A stretch of 64,000 nucleotides of DNA from Saprospiraceae bacterium (lineage in GTDB: Bacteria > Bacteroidota > Bacteroidia > Chitinophagales > Saprospiraceae). The stretch is taken from positions 17,290 to 81,289 of the forward strand of contig JAJCYI010000242.1 of assembly GCA_029263015.1 (NCBI GenBank). The letters run 5' to 3'. Positions within the stretch are counted from its first letter, which is position 1, and every line of letters starts with the position of its first letter. This document shows positions 18,008-26,073 of this stretch, in pieces. The position numbers and the translations under genes are program-made. The notes beneath the pieces were generated by a model that saw only the letters and a list, made by a program, of their open reading frames with translations, was not told the origin of the DNA and made no database searches.

Positions 18008-18607
18008 TCAATAAAATTCCGCCACTCCAAATAATTTTTCTGCCAATTTCTGATTGCACAAAGTACCATGCCTCTCGCCAATATAATCCATATATGAGGA
18101 ATATGGCCAGTCTTTTAAATCTTTCACTAACCCTGCCTTAATCGGATTGTTATGAACATAATAAAAACAATTCAGCCCATAATTTTTTTCTCCTTTAAAA
18201 CGAGGGTGATTTACTGTGACAAAATCATTAATCCAGTCCTCTTTTGCTTTGGTTTTTTGCCTGAATAATGAACCAGTTGAGCTTCGTTCTTTATTTATCA
18301 TATCAGTATAACTTCTCAACAAAATACCGATAGAAAAATTAAGGGATCTTTCAGAATATTTGGAAATATACTTTTCGCCTGAAGGTAACAATTTTTCGAT
18401 AGGGAAATTCAAATTTATCTTTTTCACATAAACCTGTAAATGGAAATGATTGGGCATGAGGCAGTAACTGAGAATTTCAGCATGTGGCAAAATGAAACGA
18501 CGTATCCTTGCTAGAAAATCCAAATAATGAGCTTCTTTGAAGAATACCTGCTGTTTGTTATTTCCTTGGTTATAAATGTGGAAGATTATGTTTTCATTGA
18601 AAATCAT
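18008..18607 (-). CDS. REP-associated tyrosine transposase (RAYT, Y1_Tnp)
   Basis: A 199-residue HUH single-strand nuclease of the TnpA-REP family. I start it at ATG 18,607 (MIFNENIIFH); the longer frame runs through a REP palindrome. It shows the HUH motif LMPNHFHLQV (His54, His56), the probable nucleophile Tyr100 in LLRSYTDMINKE, the following GSLFRQKTKAK, and the RAYT tail YVHNNPIKAGLV with WPYSSY. Three matching 27-bp palindromes lie at 17,862, 17,972 and 18,632, two of them flanking the gene directly. RAYTs nick at REP sequences and spread them through the genome. All catalytic residues are present, so the gene looks intact. Confidence 0.93.
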   Translation of the reverse strand: MIFNENIIFHIYNQGNNKQQVFFKEAHYLDFLARIRRFILPHAEILSYCLMPNHFHLQVYVKKINLNFPIEKLLPSGEKYISKYSERSLNFSIGILLRSYTDMINKERSSTGSLFRQKTKAKEDWINDFVTVNHPRFKGEKNYGLNCFYYVHNNPIKAGLVKDLKDWPYSSYMDYIGERHGTLCNQKLAEKLFGVAEFY

Positions 18608-18631
18608 TGTGTAAGTTTTTTTGGAGTTATA

Positions 18632-18658
18632 CGATCGGATGGCTATGCCGTCCGATCG
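18632..18658 (+). repeat. REP palindrome, copy 3
   Basis: Perfectly palindromic outer arms CGATCGGA/TCCGATCG with the core of copy 2. It lies 24 bp upstream of the transposase start and in direct orientation to copy 2. Confidence 0.9.
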
Positions 18659-18782
18659 AGAAATAATTATGGAACTAAACAACCTAATCCAAAATATGCT
18701 ATGAATACAATTAACCGATATGTTAACCAGTAATCAACACTGTGGTGTTCGAGAAACGTCGCTTCTATGTTCTATAATCCCC

Positions 18783-19679
18783 CTACCCTCTTCCAAACAA
18801 CTTCTCCCGCTCAAACCACATGGCCGTAGTACCATCGTTCGATTTGTAAATATTGTCGAGGTTGGCCGTGAAAGGCAGCGACCATTTTTGCAAAAACAAC
18901 GCTATTTTCGATTCTGGCAAATCGGTTTCTCCCAGGGGGATTTTCATCCATGAAGACGGGAATCCCATGAGGTAAAATAGCGGGCTGAACACCCACCGTA
19001 TCCAATGCCAAGGATTGTTTGCACCTGTAAATATGTACCGGCTGGCATTTACGTGGAGATATTCGGTATTACGAAGAAAAAAACGGCTGCCATCAACATA
19101 TTTGAAAGCATCTTGGTAATCATCCACTGTCCTCCTGATTATGTTTTCGTGCCGATAACTTTCCTGTGCTGTTTCTTCCACTAATATGACCCAATGCCGA
19201 GCTACCCGGGCCACTTCATGTACAACCCTTTTCATCATCCTATCCTGATCAATATGCTGCAGTTCGTACATCACCAGCACCACGTCGAAAGAATTGTCGG
19301 GGAATGGCAGGCTTGCAGCACTTGCCACACTTAAATCTACATCAATATCCTTTAAATATTGCGTTGCGAACTCAATGGATGCTGCCGTGCTGTCCACACC
19401 ATAAAGTTCTTTTGGATGGAACTTGTGCATCTCAAGCAAAAGGTCGCCAATGCCACAGCCAACCTCAAGCACAGAGCGGCCACCAACGTATTGGCCAAAT
19501 TTCAGTAACTGGATCAACTTGCCGCGCTGGTAATGATCGAAAGGCGTTTTGGGGATAGGCAACTGAGCAGCTGATTTTGGAAGTGAGGCCGGCAACAGCT
19601 TTTCCTTGCGCTGCACGGCATCGGTGAGCAAGGAAGGCATTTTAATGGATCTGAATTTTTCGGGAAGATATTTTTTCAT
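18783..19679 (-). CDS. Class I SAM-dependent methyltransferase
   Basis: A 298-residue methyltransferase. The SAM-binding motif I is VLEVGCGIGDLL (about 70-81), followed by YGVDSTAASIEFA, LPFPDNSFDVVLVMYELQHI and a post-core helical region. These match UbiE/Methyltransf_11-type small-molecule methyltransferases. The acceptor is unknown. The last 14 residues are duplicated beyond the RAYT element, where the copy continues for nine more residues, so this gene probably ended slightly differently before the insertion. The upstream gap carries a 41-bp-arm hairpin. Confidence 0.88.
   Translation of the reverse strand: MKKYLPEKFRSIKMPSLLTDAVQRKEKLLPASLPKSAAQLPIPKTPFDHYQRGKLIQLLKFGQYVGGRSVLEVGCGIGDLLLEMHKFHPKELYGVDSTAASIEFATQYLKDIDVDLSVASAASLPFPDNSFDVVLVMYELQHIDQDRMMKRVVHEVARVARHWVILVEETAQESYRHENIIRRTVDDYQDAFKYVDGSRFFLRNTEYLHVNASRYIFTGANNPWHWIRWVFSPLFYLMGFPSSWMKIPLGETDLPESKIALFLQKWSLPFTANLDNIYKSNDGTTAMWFEREKLFGRG
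18790..18830. repeat. 41-bp direct repeat, right copy
   Basis: This copy lies inside the methyltransferase coding sequence and matches 17,804-17,844. Confidence 0.9.
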
Positions 19680-19769
19680 GAATATAAGATCGCTTTTAGG
19701 AATGAGTTCTAAATAAAGTATACAACTATACTTTATTTAATTTTCGAACACCAAATTTAAATGAAAATA

Positions 19770-19855
19770 CAGACCTGTCAGGTTGTTTTTTATATATGTG
19801 TTGGGGAAAATTGATTTTCCCCAACACATATATAAAAAACAACCTGACAGGTCTG
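19770..19855. repeat. Dispersed hairpin with 41-bp perfect arms
   Basis: Arms 19,770-19,810 and 19,815-19,855 are exact complements around a TTGA loop. The outer 20 bases (beginning CAGACCTGTCAGG) recur in the hairpin at 31,326, while the inner part is different. It lies in the divergent gap between the methyltransferase and GNAT genes, directly upstream of a promoter element. Confidence 0.95.
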
Positions 19856-19866
19856 GGAATTTACGC

Positions 19867-19874
19867 TACTTTTG
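19867..19874 (+). promoter_or_regulatory. -7 promoter element of the GNAT gene
   Basis: TACTTTTG matches TAnnTTTG exactly and is followed by CCCC, a common context in Bacteroidota promoters. The -33 region would lie in the right arm of the adjacent hairpin, so hairpin and promoter are physically coupled. Confidence 0.5.
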
Positions 19875-19926
19875 CCCCTTGTTATCAAACGAATCAATTC
19901 ATCACTTTTCCAAGAACATTACACAC

Positions 19927-20490
19927 ATGATCCTCGAGAACTATGAAACCGATAGGCTTCGTTTCCGATCCCTAACGCTGACAGATAGAGAACCGCTCCT
20001 GGCGTTTTTTAACGATCCTAAAGCCACCAAATACCTTTCCATCCAGACGGATACCGATGATTTTACAGACACTTGGCTGAACAGGCAGATCAAGCGATAT
20101 GCCAATATTGATGTTGGTCTTTGTGCCGTAGAGTTAAGAGCCACTAACGAACTGGTCGGTCAATGCGGGCTCGTCCGGCAATTTGTTGATGGGATTCCAA
20201 AATGGGAAGTCGGATATCATTTGTTGCCCCAGTTCTGGGGCAATGGCTACGCAACTGAAGCAGCCATTGCCTGCTGTAACGTGTGTTTTAAAAATGAAAT
20301 GGCTGAAACGGTTATTTCCCTTATTCACCCTGACAATGAAAAATCGAAAGCCGTAGCCTTGCGGAACAATATGACCTTTTGGAAGAAAACAATTTTCAAA
20401 GGTCAAGATTGCAATGTCTATCGCATCAGGCGGGAAGATTGGGAAAAATTGGGTCGAGTAAAAGACGTTGCAACTTCGGTATGTGATTGA
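19927..20490 (+). CDS. GNAT N-acetyltransferase, RimJ/RimL-like
   Basis: A 187-residue acetyltransferase. The ATG at 19,927 (MILENYETDRLRFRSL) fits the family start; the longer frame runs into the hairpin. The order ETDRLRFR, then CGLVRQF, then WEVGYHLLPQFWGNGYATEA and NNMTFWKK is the RimJ/RimL pattern that binds acetyl-CoA. Substrates in this group include ribosomal protein N-termini, but many act on small molecules. It is monocistronic, with a bidirectional terminator downstream. Confidence 0.9.
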   Translation: MILENYETDRLRFRSLTLTDREPLLAFFNDPKATKYLSIQTDTDDFTDTWLNRQIKRYANIDVGLCAVELRATNELVGQCGLVRQFVDGIPKWEVGYHLLPQFWGNGYATEAAIACCNVCFKNEMAETVISLIHPDNEKSKAVALRNNMTFWKKTIFKGQDCNVYRIRREDWEKLGRVKDVATSVCD

Positions 20491-20885
20491 ATAACTATTT
20501 GACCCTCACAGGACATAAGGTACACAAATTCAACGTGTTCGAACACCTCCTTTGATTAACAGGAGGATTTACTTACCTTTGACGGGATTCTAAGTAATGA
20601 GAAGTTACTCTGAATTTCTTGCCTCTAAATTTTTTCAAAAATAACATTCCAATAGTTACTGTTGGGGACTTGATGCCTTGTCCATGTTCTAACTAATTGT
20701 CCCCCATGAATGGCAACTGTTTTGGCAACAAAACAGGATTCGCCTATAAAAAAGGGACACTGCTTCCCGAAGGATAGACAGTGCCCCCAAATAGTTAAAT
20801 TAAAAACAGGTGCAAGATAGGAATTGGAATTGGTTTTGACAAAATGAAACCGATTCGACCTATCTTTCCCATTATAATTTTGTCT
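20491..20885. other. 395-bp convergent gap without a gene
   Basis: I see no coding region or RNA gene here. The only structured element is the terminator hairpin at 20,754-20,787. An AGGAGG-like repeat pair (CACCTCC...AGGAGG at about 20,545-20,568) may pair weakly. Confidence 0.6.
20754..20787. terminator. Bidirectional terminator between convergent genes
   Basis: GGGACACTG at 20,754-20,762 pairs with CAGTGCCCC at 20,779-20,787 with one mismatch. An A-run precedes it and AT-rich sequence follows it, placing it suitably between the GNAT and SprB genes. Confidence 0.6.
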
Positions 20886-23800
20886 TCACCCCCCGAATTC
20901 ATCCTGCTGGAGTATTTTGATTTCTACCCGCTGATTTTTGGACCGCCCGTCAGGGGTTTCGTTGGTCGCAATAGGCTTGCGTTTGCCATAACCTTTGAAA
21001 CGCAACCTACTTGCAGGTATGCCTTTATCCACCAAGTATTGGGCGACAGATTTTGACCTGGCAGTAGAAAGGTCATCGCAATATTGATGGGAAGGAATAT
21101 TGTTCGTATGCCCACCAACTTCGATCACTATACCTTTATTTTCTGTCAAAAATTCGAAAAGTTCGTCCACCGTTGGAATGGAAGAAACATCCATATTGGT
21201 GCTATCTTGCTGGAAATAAATCCTGTTCAAGTTGATCGTCTCACCAACCCGGAAGTTGTTGGCCGACAGTTCTGGAATAATGCGGACTTTTGTTTCAAAA
21301 GTGGTCGAAGCGTCACAGCCATTTGCATCGGAGACCGTAACCACATGTTGCCCCCCTGCCAAAGCTTCGGCACGCTCGCCAGTTTCTCCATTGTCCCAAT
21401 TATAAATGTAATTACCAGTTCCACCCGCCACCCGAATGAGAGCCCGCCCGTTGTTTGAATCTTCGGTGGTCGTTGGCCGGCTTTTGACAAGTGTGACAGT
21501 AAGCGGCTGAGGTTCAGCAATTTGAATCGATTCATTAGCCGATTTGCCGCTTGCGTCAGTTATTGTCAGTGAATAATTGCCTGGTGCAAGACCACTTGGA
21601 TTATCGCCATGCAAATCAGTTTCATTCCAGTCATATTTGAAGGGTGCTTTCCCTCCTGCAACTTCCGCTTTGAGGGCAGCGATGCTTTCTCCCGCACATT
21701 TTATTTTAGCAATTTGTGAAATATTGAGGCTCAACGGCAAGATGTTTTCTGAAATTTCTACAACCGCCACACCAGAACAACCTGCCTCGTCAGTCACCGT
21801 CACGGTATGCTCACCTGGGGCAAGATTTATGGCCGTTCTGGCCGTCTCACCATTTTCCCATTTATAGGAAAAATCACCTGTCCCACCAGAAGCGCTTGCA
21901 GTTGCTTTGCCATCCGCATTGCCGGTGCTGGCGGGTGCATCAACTTTGGCTGCGATCCTGACAGCTTGTGGCTCTTTGACTTTCAGTGATGTAATAGCTG
22001 TTGTTCCGACAGCGTCTGTTACCGTCACCGAGTATTCGTCGGCAGCCAAATCCACGGCCTTTTGGTCACCCAACCCTGACTTATTCCAAACAAAAGAAAA
22101 AGGCCCTTTGCCCCCAGATACCTCAGCAGCAAGCGTGGCAGTTTTATCGCCAGCACATTTTATTTCTACCGCCTGGGAAATATTTACCGAAAGGGAAAGA
22201 ATATTCTCCGTGATAGAGACCGTGGCAGTTTGCATACAACCATTTAGATCAGTTACCGTGACAGAATGCTCCTCTGGAGCGAGCTGAACGGCATCTTTAC
22301 TTGTCTCACCATTACTCCATGAGTATGATAAATCACCTGTCCCACCATTTGCTTTGGCAGTAGCTTTTCCATCGGAGTTGCCAGTGCTGGCAGGTGATTT
22401 GGCAGCAGCCGACAGCGAAATTTCTTTGGGTTCTTTTATATTGAAGTCTGCGGTTGCTGTTGATCCAGTAGCATCGGTAATCGTCAAATCATAATTACCA
22501 GCTATTAGCCCTATTGCCAATTCTGTCCCCCCTGCTCCACCACTCCAAGCATATTGGAACGGCCCTTTGCCCCCAGCAATGCTGGCCTCCAAAGCTGCAT
22601 CTTTTCCCCCAGCACATTTCATTTCTTCTTTTTGTGAAATACTCACGGAAAGGGGGAGTACGTCTTCGGTTATTGTGACCGAGGCTATTGCCTGGCAACC
22701 AGCCTCATCGGTAACAGTGACGGCATGTTCGACAGGGCCAAGTTTCAATGCCTGGGCGGCTGATTCATTATTGCTCCATTTAAAACTATAATTTCCAGAG
22801 CCACCCGTAGCAGAAGCTGTTGCTTTTCCATCCAAATTGTCAGTGGTTGCGGACGCATCTACTTTTATATTGACTTCTAACTTTTGAGGCTCAGTAATGG
22901 TGACACCTGCACTGACTGTCTGACCAATAGCATCGGTTACTGTTACAGCATAAATGCCAGCGGCAAGGCCAGTCTTGTTCATGTTCTCCGTATTCCACTG
23001 AAATTTGAAAGGGTCTTTCCCCCCGCTTACTTCTACCTTTATAGCTGCACTGTTATCACCTGCACAATCAATGGTTTTTGTTTGCGAAATATTGGCGGCC
23101 AGCCCTGCGATTTCCCGACCGATCTCAATACTACTCGACGCTGTACAACCATTTTTATCTGTCACGGTAACGGTGTGATTCCCCTCCCCCAATTTAAATG
23201 CAGTCGCTGATTTTTCCCCAGTGTCCCAGAGATAGGTATAACTAGGTTTTCCGCCAGATACATTCACAGTTGCCGAGCCATCAGAAGTCCCATCAGGACT
23301 GGCCTGTTTACCTTGCTTGAGTTCAAGCTGCGGAATCGGATCTTTCAAAATAACGGCTGCCGAACTACGCTTGCCCCTGCTATCGGTAACTGTCACAGCA
23401 TATTCCCCTGGGCCAAGGTTGGTGGGGCTGTCGCCGATTTGGTTGCCGCTCCATTTGTATTCATAAGGTGGGTTGCCGCCCGATACCGTTACTTTCAAGG
23501 CGCCATCATTCGCATTATCGGAGCAACTCAAATCTTTTACCACATCGCAGGCCAGGTAGAGTGTAGATGCCTTTTGCACGAGGTACAATCCTTTGTCGTT
23601 GGTGCCTATCCAAACACCATTATTTTGGTCAACCGCAATGCAGTAAACATCCTGGCTGGTAAATCCAATGGCTGGACCAAAAACAGTGGCTTCCTCAGTG
23701 GCCGGGTCAAATCTGGCCACAATATCGGAAACGACCCAAAGAAGGCCGTCCAGGTCAAAGGCTATATCAGCGACATCGTTTTCCATAAGGGTCTCTTCAA

Positions 23801-24485
23801 TATCTATGGGATCCCAACTGCCACGGGAATTGATTTTCCAGAGTAAGTTGTCGCCCATCGCCCAGACATCTGTACCATTCTGGGCAAATGCGCTGAACGA
23901 AAAGCCTTTCTCTTCCACGCTCCATTTCCCATCCTTATTCAAAAATGCTCCGCCGTAAGTGCCGACCCAAAGCTTGCCCCGACTGTCCAAAAGGAGCGTA
24001 TTTACTTGATTTGAGGGGATTTTAGAATTCCCTCCGTGGTGGCGTTTTACCAACCTTAGCGCAGGTTTGGTTTTGAATTCAAAAAGGCCAGACGCATAAG
24101 TCCCCACCCATAATTGGTCGCGGTTTTCATTATAACTCGCCGCCGTTATCTCATCATCTTTACTTTTAATGGCTTGCCCTTCACGCCCCATCTGGGTAAT
24201 CAATTCCTCCAAAGAGATACGCAAGTCGAAGTTCCCATCGTGGGTCTGCAACAAGGACCAATCAGTCGGTTTCAAGTCAACGGCATTGCCTTGTTCCGGT
24301 GAAAACACTTGATGGAGGCCACTGCGGTTGCCCACCCATTTTTGGTTCTCTGCATCCACAAATACATTTGTGACAGGTGTTGAGCGATCCACGGCACTGG
24401 TACGGATCACCTCCATTTTTTGAGAAAAAACAAAAGGGGAAACTGCGAAAAACAGCAAGATTGAAAAGGTAATTCTAAAGTTCAT
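20886..24485 (-). CDS. Giant propeller / SprB-repeat / OmpA-domain outer-envelope protein
   Basis: I start at ATG 24,485 (MNFRITFSILLFF), giving a signal peptide and 1,199 residues. Order of parts: two-component-regulator-type propeller blades (for example VNTLLLDSRGKLWVGTYGG and YCIAVDQNNGVWIGTNDKG) at about 25-320; ten SprB-like Ig modules of about 75 residues at about 325-1,075; then an OmpA peptidoglycan-binding domain (VIEVGGHTNN, ARSKSVAQYLVDKGI, NQRVEI). The modules alternate between two types, so the true repeat unit is about 150 residues. The OmpA domain would anchor it to peptidoglycan and the SprB part would face outward, as in gliding or adhesion proteins. No T9SS tail is seen. 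Confidence 0.85.
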   Translation of the reverse strand: MNFRITFSILLFFAVSPFVFSQKMEVIRTSAVDRSTPVTNVFVDAENQKWVGNRSGLHQVFSPEQGNAVDLKPTDWSLLQTHDGNFDLRISLEELITQMGREGQAIKSKDDEITAASYNENRDQLWVGTYASGLFEFKTKPALRLVKRHHGGNSKIPSNQVNTLLLDSRGKLWVGTYGGAFLNKDGKWSVEEKGFSFSAFAQNGTDVWAMGDNLLWKINSRGSWDPIDIEETLMENDVADIAFDLDGLLWVVSDIVARFDPATEEATVFGPAIGFTSQDVYCIAVDQNNGVWIGTNDKGLYLVQKASTLYLACDVVKDLSCSDNANDGALKVTVSGGNPPYEYKWSGNQIGDSPTNLGPGEYAVTVTDSRGKRSSAAVILKDPIPQLELKQGKQASPDGTSDGSATVNVSGGKPSYTYLWDTGEKSATAFKLGEGNHTVTVTDKNGCTASSSIEIGREIAGLAANISQTKTIDCAGDNSAAIKVEVSGGKDPFKFQWNTENMNKTGLAAGIYAVTVTDAIGQTVSAGVTITEPQKLEVNIKVDASATTDNLDGKATASATGGSGNYSFKWSNNESAAQALKLGPVEHAVTVTDEAGCQAIASVTITEDVLPLSVSISQKEEMKCAGGKDAALEASIAGGKGPFQYAWSGGAGGTELAIGLIAGNYDLTITDATGSTATADFNIKEPKEISLSAAAKSPASTGNSDGKATAKANGGTGDLSYSWSNGETSKDAVQLAPEEHSVTVTDLNGCMQTATVSITENILSLSVNISQAVEIKCAGDKTATLAAEVSGGKGPFSFVWNKSGLGDQKAVDLAADEYSVTVTDAVGTTAITSLKVKEPQAVRIAAKVDAPASTGNADGKATASASGGTGDFSYKWENGETARTAINLAPGEHTVTVTDEAGCSGVAVVEISENILPLSLNISQIAKIKCAGESIAALKAEVAGGKAPFKYDWNETDLHGDNPSGLAPGNYSLTITDASGKSANESIQIAEPQPLTVTLVKSRPTTTEDSNNGRALIRVAGGTGNYIYNWDNGETGERAEALAGGQHVVTVSDANGCDASTTFETKVRIIPELSANNFRVGETINLNRIYFQQDSTNMDVSSIPTVDELFEFLTENKGIVIEVGGHTNNIPSHQYCDDLSTARSKSVAQYLVDKGIPASRLRFKGYGKRKPIATNETPDGRSKNQRVEIKILQQDEFGG

Positions 24486-24648
24486 TTTTGGTGTAATATG
24501 TATCTGGTAATTTTTATCGAGCAACATCCAATTTGACGGCGGTAATTAGACGAAAAAACAAATCATAAATTTTATGACTTACCGCAAAGTTGTGAGATTT
24601 AGTTGTTTTTTGGAAAAAATTGGAAAAGCGGGGACAAGTTGGTTTCAA

Positions 24649-25968
24649 TCAGGAAGGCGGAAGATTTGGAAGGTTGGGTAAACAGCAAACCCCATAAAGG
24701 GGAATATTGATAAAGTCACCGGCTTGCATGAAGTTTCGTGGCGAACTCCTGTAAATCAATTCCGGCTTGTATTTATGGGCATAACTTCTTAGGCTTTTGA
24801 TATTTCTATTCAAACCGCTTTTGACTTCCAATGGGTAAATATTGTTTTCTTTTTGCAATATAAAATCCACTTCGGCAGCACTATTTGAAGTCCAATAAAA
24901 CAATTTATCAACACCCGAGGCAATTAGTTCAGATGAAACAAAATTTTCAATAAAAGCACCATTATATTCAGAAAAAACCTTGTCAGGATTGACAATGATA
25001 TTCGAAGGGACATTAATCATTGCCCCCAATAGGCCCGTGTCGTGCAGATATATTTTAAATTTTGAATAATCAGCATAACCGGAAAGTGGCAATTTTGGAA
25101 CGCTGATATTATAAGCCACATTTATCAACCCAGCTTTTTTCAGCCATTCTATAGTTTGCTCAAAGGTGGAGGCGCGTGCCTTTTTCCTCACATCGCTATA
25201 TTTGAACTTTTTGTTTTCTTTAGCTAGTTGCTTTGGGATTGACTGCCAGAGCTCAGCAGTTCTTAAGGCTTGTGACTTATCGGTATATTTCGAAAAATCT
25301 CTCTTATATGCTTGGAGAATTTCATTTTGTATTTTTCTTACTGAAGCAACATCTTGGTTATCAAGGTAGTCCTGCAACACTTCAGGCATTCCCCCCAAAT
25401 AAAGGTACATTTTCAGGTGTGTCAATAATTTTTCGTGCAATAGGTCGGGCAGGGGTTCTATATTTTTTAGGGTCATCAGTTTTTCTGCCAAAAGACCTTC
25501 GCCAAAAGCATTCAAATATTCAACAAAGGACATAGGGTACAGCATCATGAAATTGACTTTCCCTACTGGGAAACTATTTTGCTTTCCAACACTAACTCCC
25601 AATAATGAGCCTGCTGCAATGATATGATATTCAGGAGTTTCTTCGTGAAAATATTTCAGACTAGTCAAGACCCTCGGAACAGCCTGTATTTCATCAAAAA
25701 AAATCAAGGTGTTGGTAGAAGTGATTTTCCGTCCAAAATACAGACTTATATTTTCAAGGATTTTTGCAGGCTTCAAGCCACCTTGAAAAAAAGATTCAAA
25801 TTCGGGATTTTGTTCAAAATTCAGGTATACATATTCGGCATACTCTTGATTCCCAAATTCATTTACAAGATAAGTTTTCCCAACCTGACGCGCCCCTTGC
25901 AACAAAAGCGGTTTGCGTTTGCTGTCTTTTTTCCACGATAGTAAATTGTTGTATAAATTTCGTTTCAT
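24649..25968 (-). CDS. AAA+ ATPase with DUF4143 domain
   Basis: A 439-residue ATP-binding protein of the AAA_14/DUF4143 type. The Walker A motif GARQVGKT is at 25-32 and Walker B LIFFDEIQ at about 84-91. The sensor-like ITAAGSLLG-type stretch reads HIIAAGSLLGVSV, and the C-terminal half carries the DUF4143 nuclease-like fold with VDFILQKENNIYPLEVKSG. This family is widespread and often strain-variable; its function is unknown, with a suggested role in nucleic-acid or defence-related processes. It is solitary and separated from its neighbours by more than 100 bp on each side, so it may be a gene-transfer insertion. Confidence 0.9.
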   Translation of the reverse strand: MKRNLYNNLLSWKKDSKRKPLLLQGARQVGKTYLVNEFGNQEYAEYVYLNFEQNPEFESFFQGGLKPAKILENISLYFGRKITSTNTLIFFDEIQAVPRVLTSLKYFHEETPEYHIIAAGSLLGVSVGKQNSFPVGKVNFMMLYPMSFVEYLNAFGEGLLAEKLMTLKNIEPLPDLLHEKLLTHLKMYLYLGGMPEVLQDYLDNQDVASVRKIQNEILQAYKRDFSKYTDKSQALRTAELWQSIPKQLAKENKKFKYSDVRKKARASTFEQTIEWLKKAGLINVAYNISVPKLPLSGYADYSKFKIYLHDTGLLGAMINVPSNIIVNPDKVFSEYNGAFIENFVSSELIASGVDKLFYWTSNSAAEVDFILQKENNIYPLEVKSGLNRNIKSLRSYAHKYKPELIYRSSPRNFMQAGDFINIPLYGVCCLPNLPNLPPS

Positions 25969-26073
25969 TATTTATCTGCCAAAATCTGTTGTAAACATAA
26001 ATATTTATCTACCAAAAAACGTAATATCGTTTAACATAAGACTACAAATAAATGTAATTACTATAAACGGGTA

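Noticed and set aside
17663..18789. Classical insertion sequence with terminal inverted repeats
   Set aside because: The encoded enzyme is a Y1/RAYT type and the ends show REP palindromes, not terminal inverted repeats of a DDE element.
20491..20885. Possible small RNA or tRNA in the convergent gap
   Set aside because: No cloverleaf or conserved RNA motif was found; only a terminator-like hairpin.
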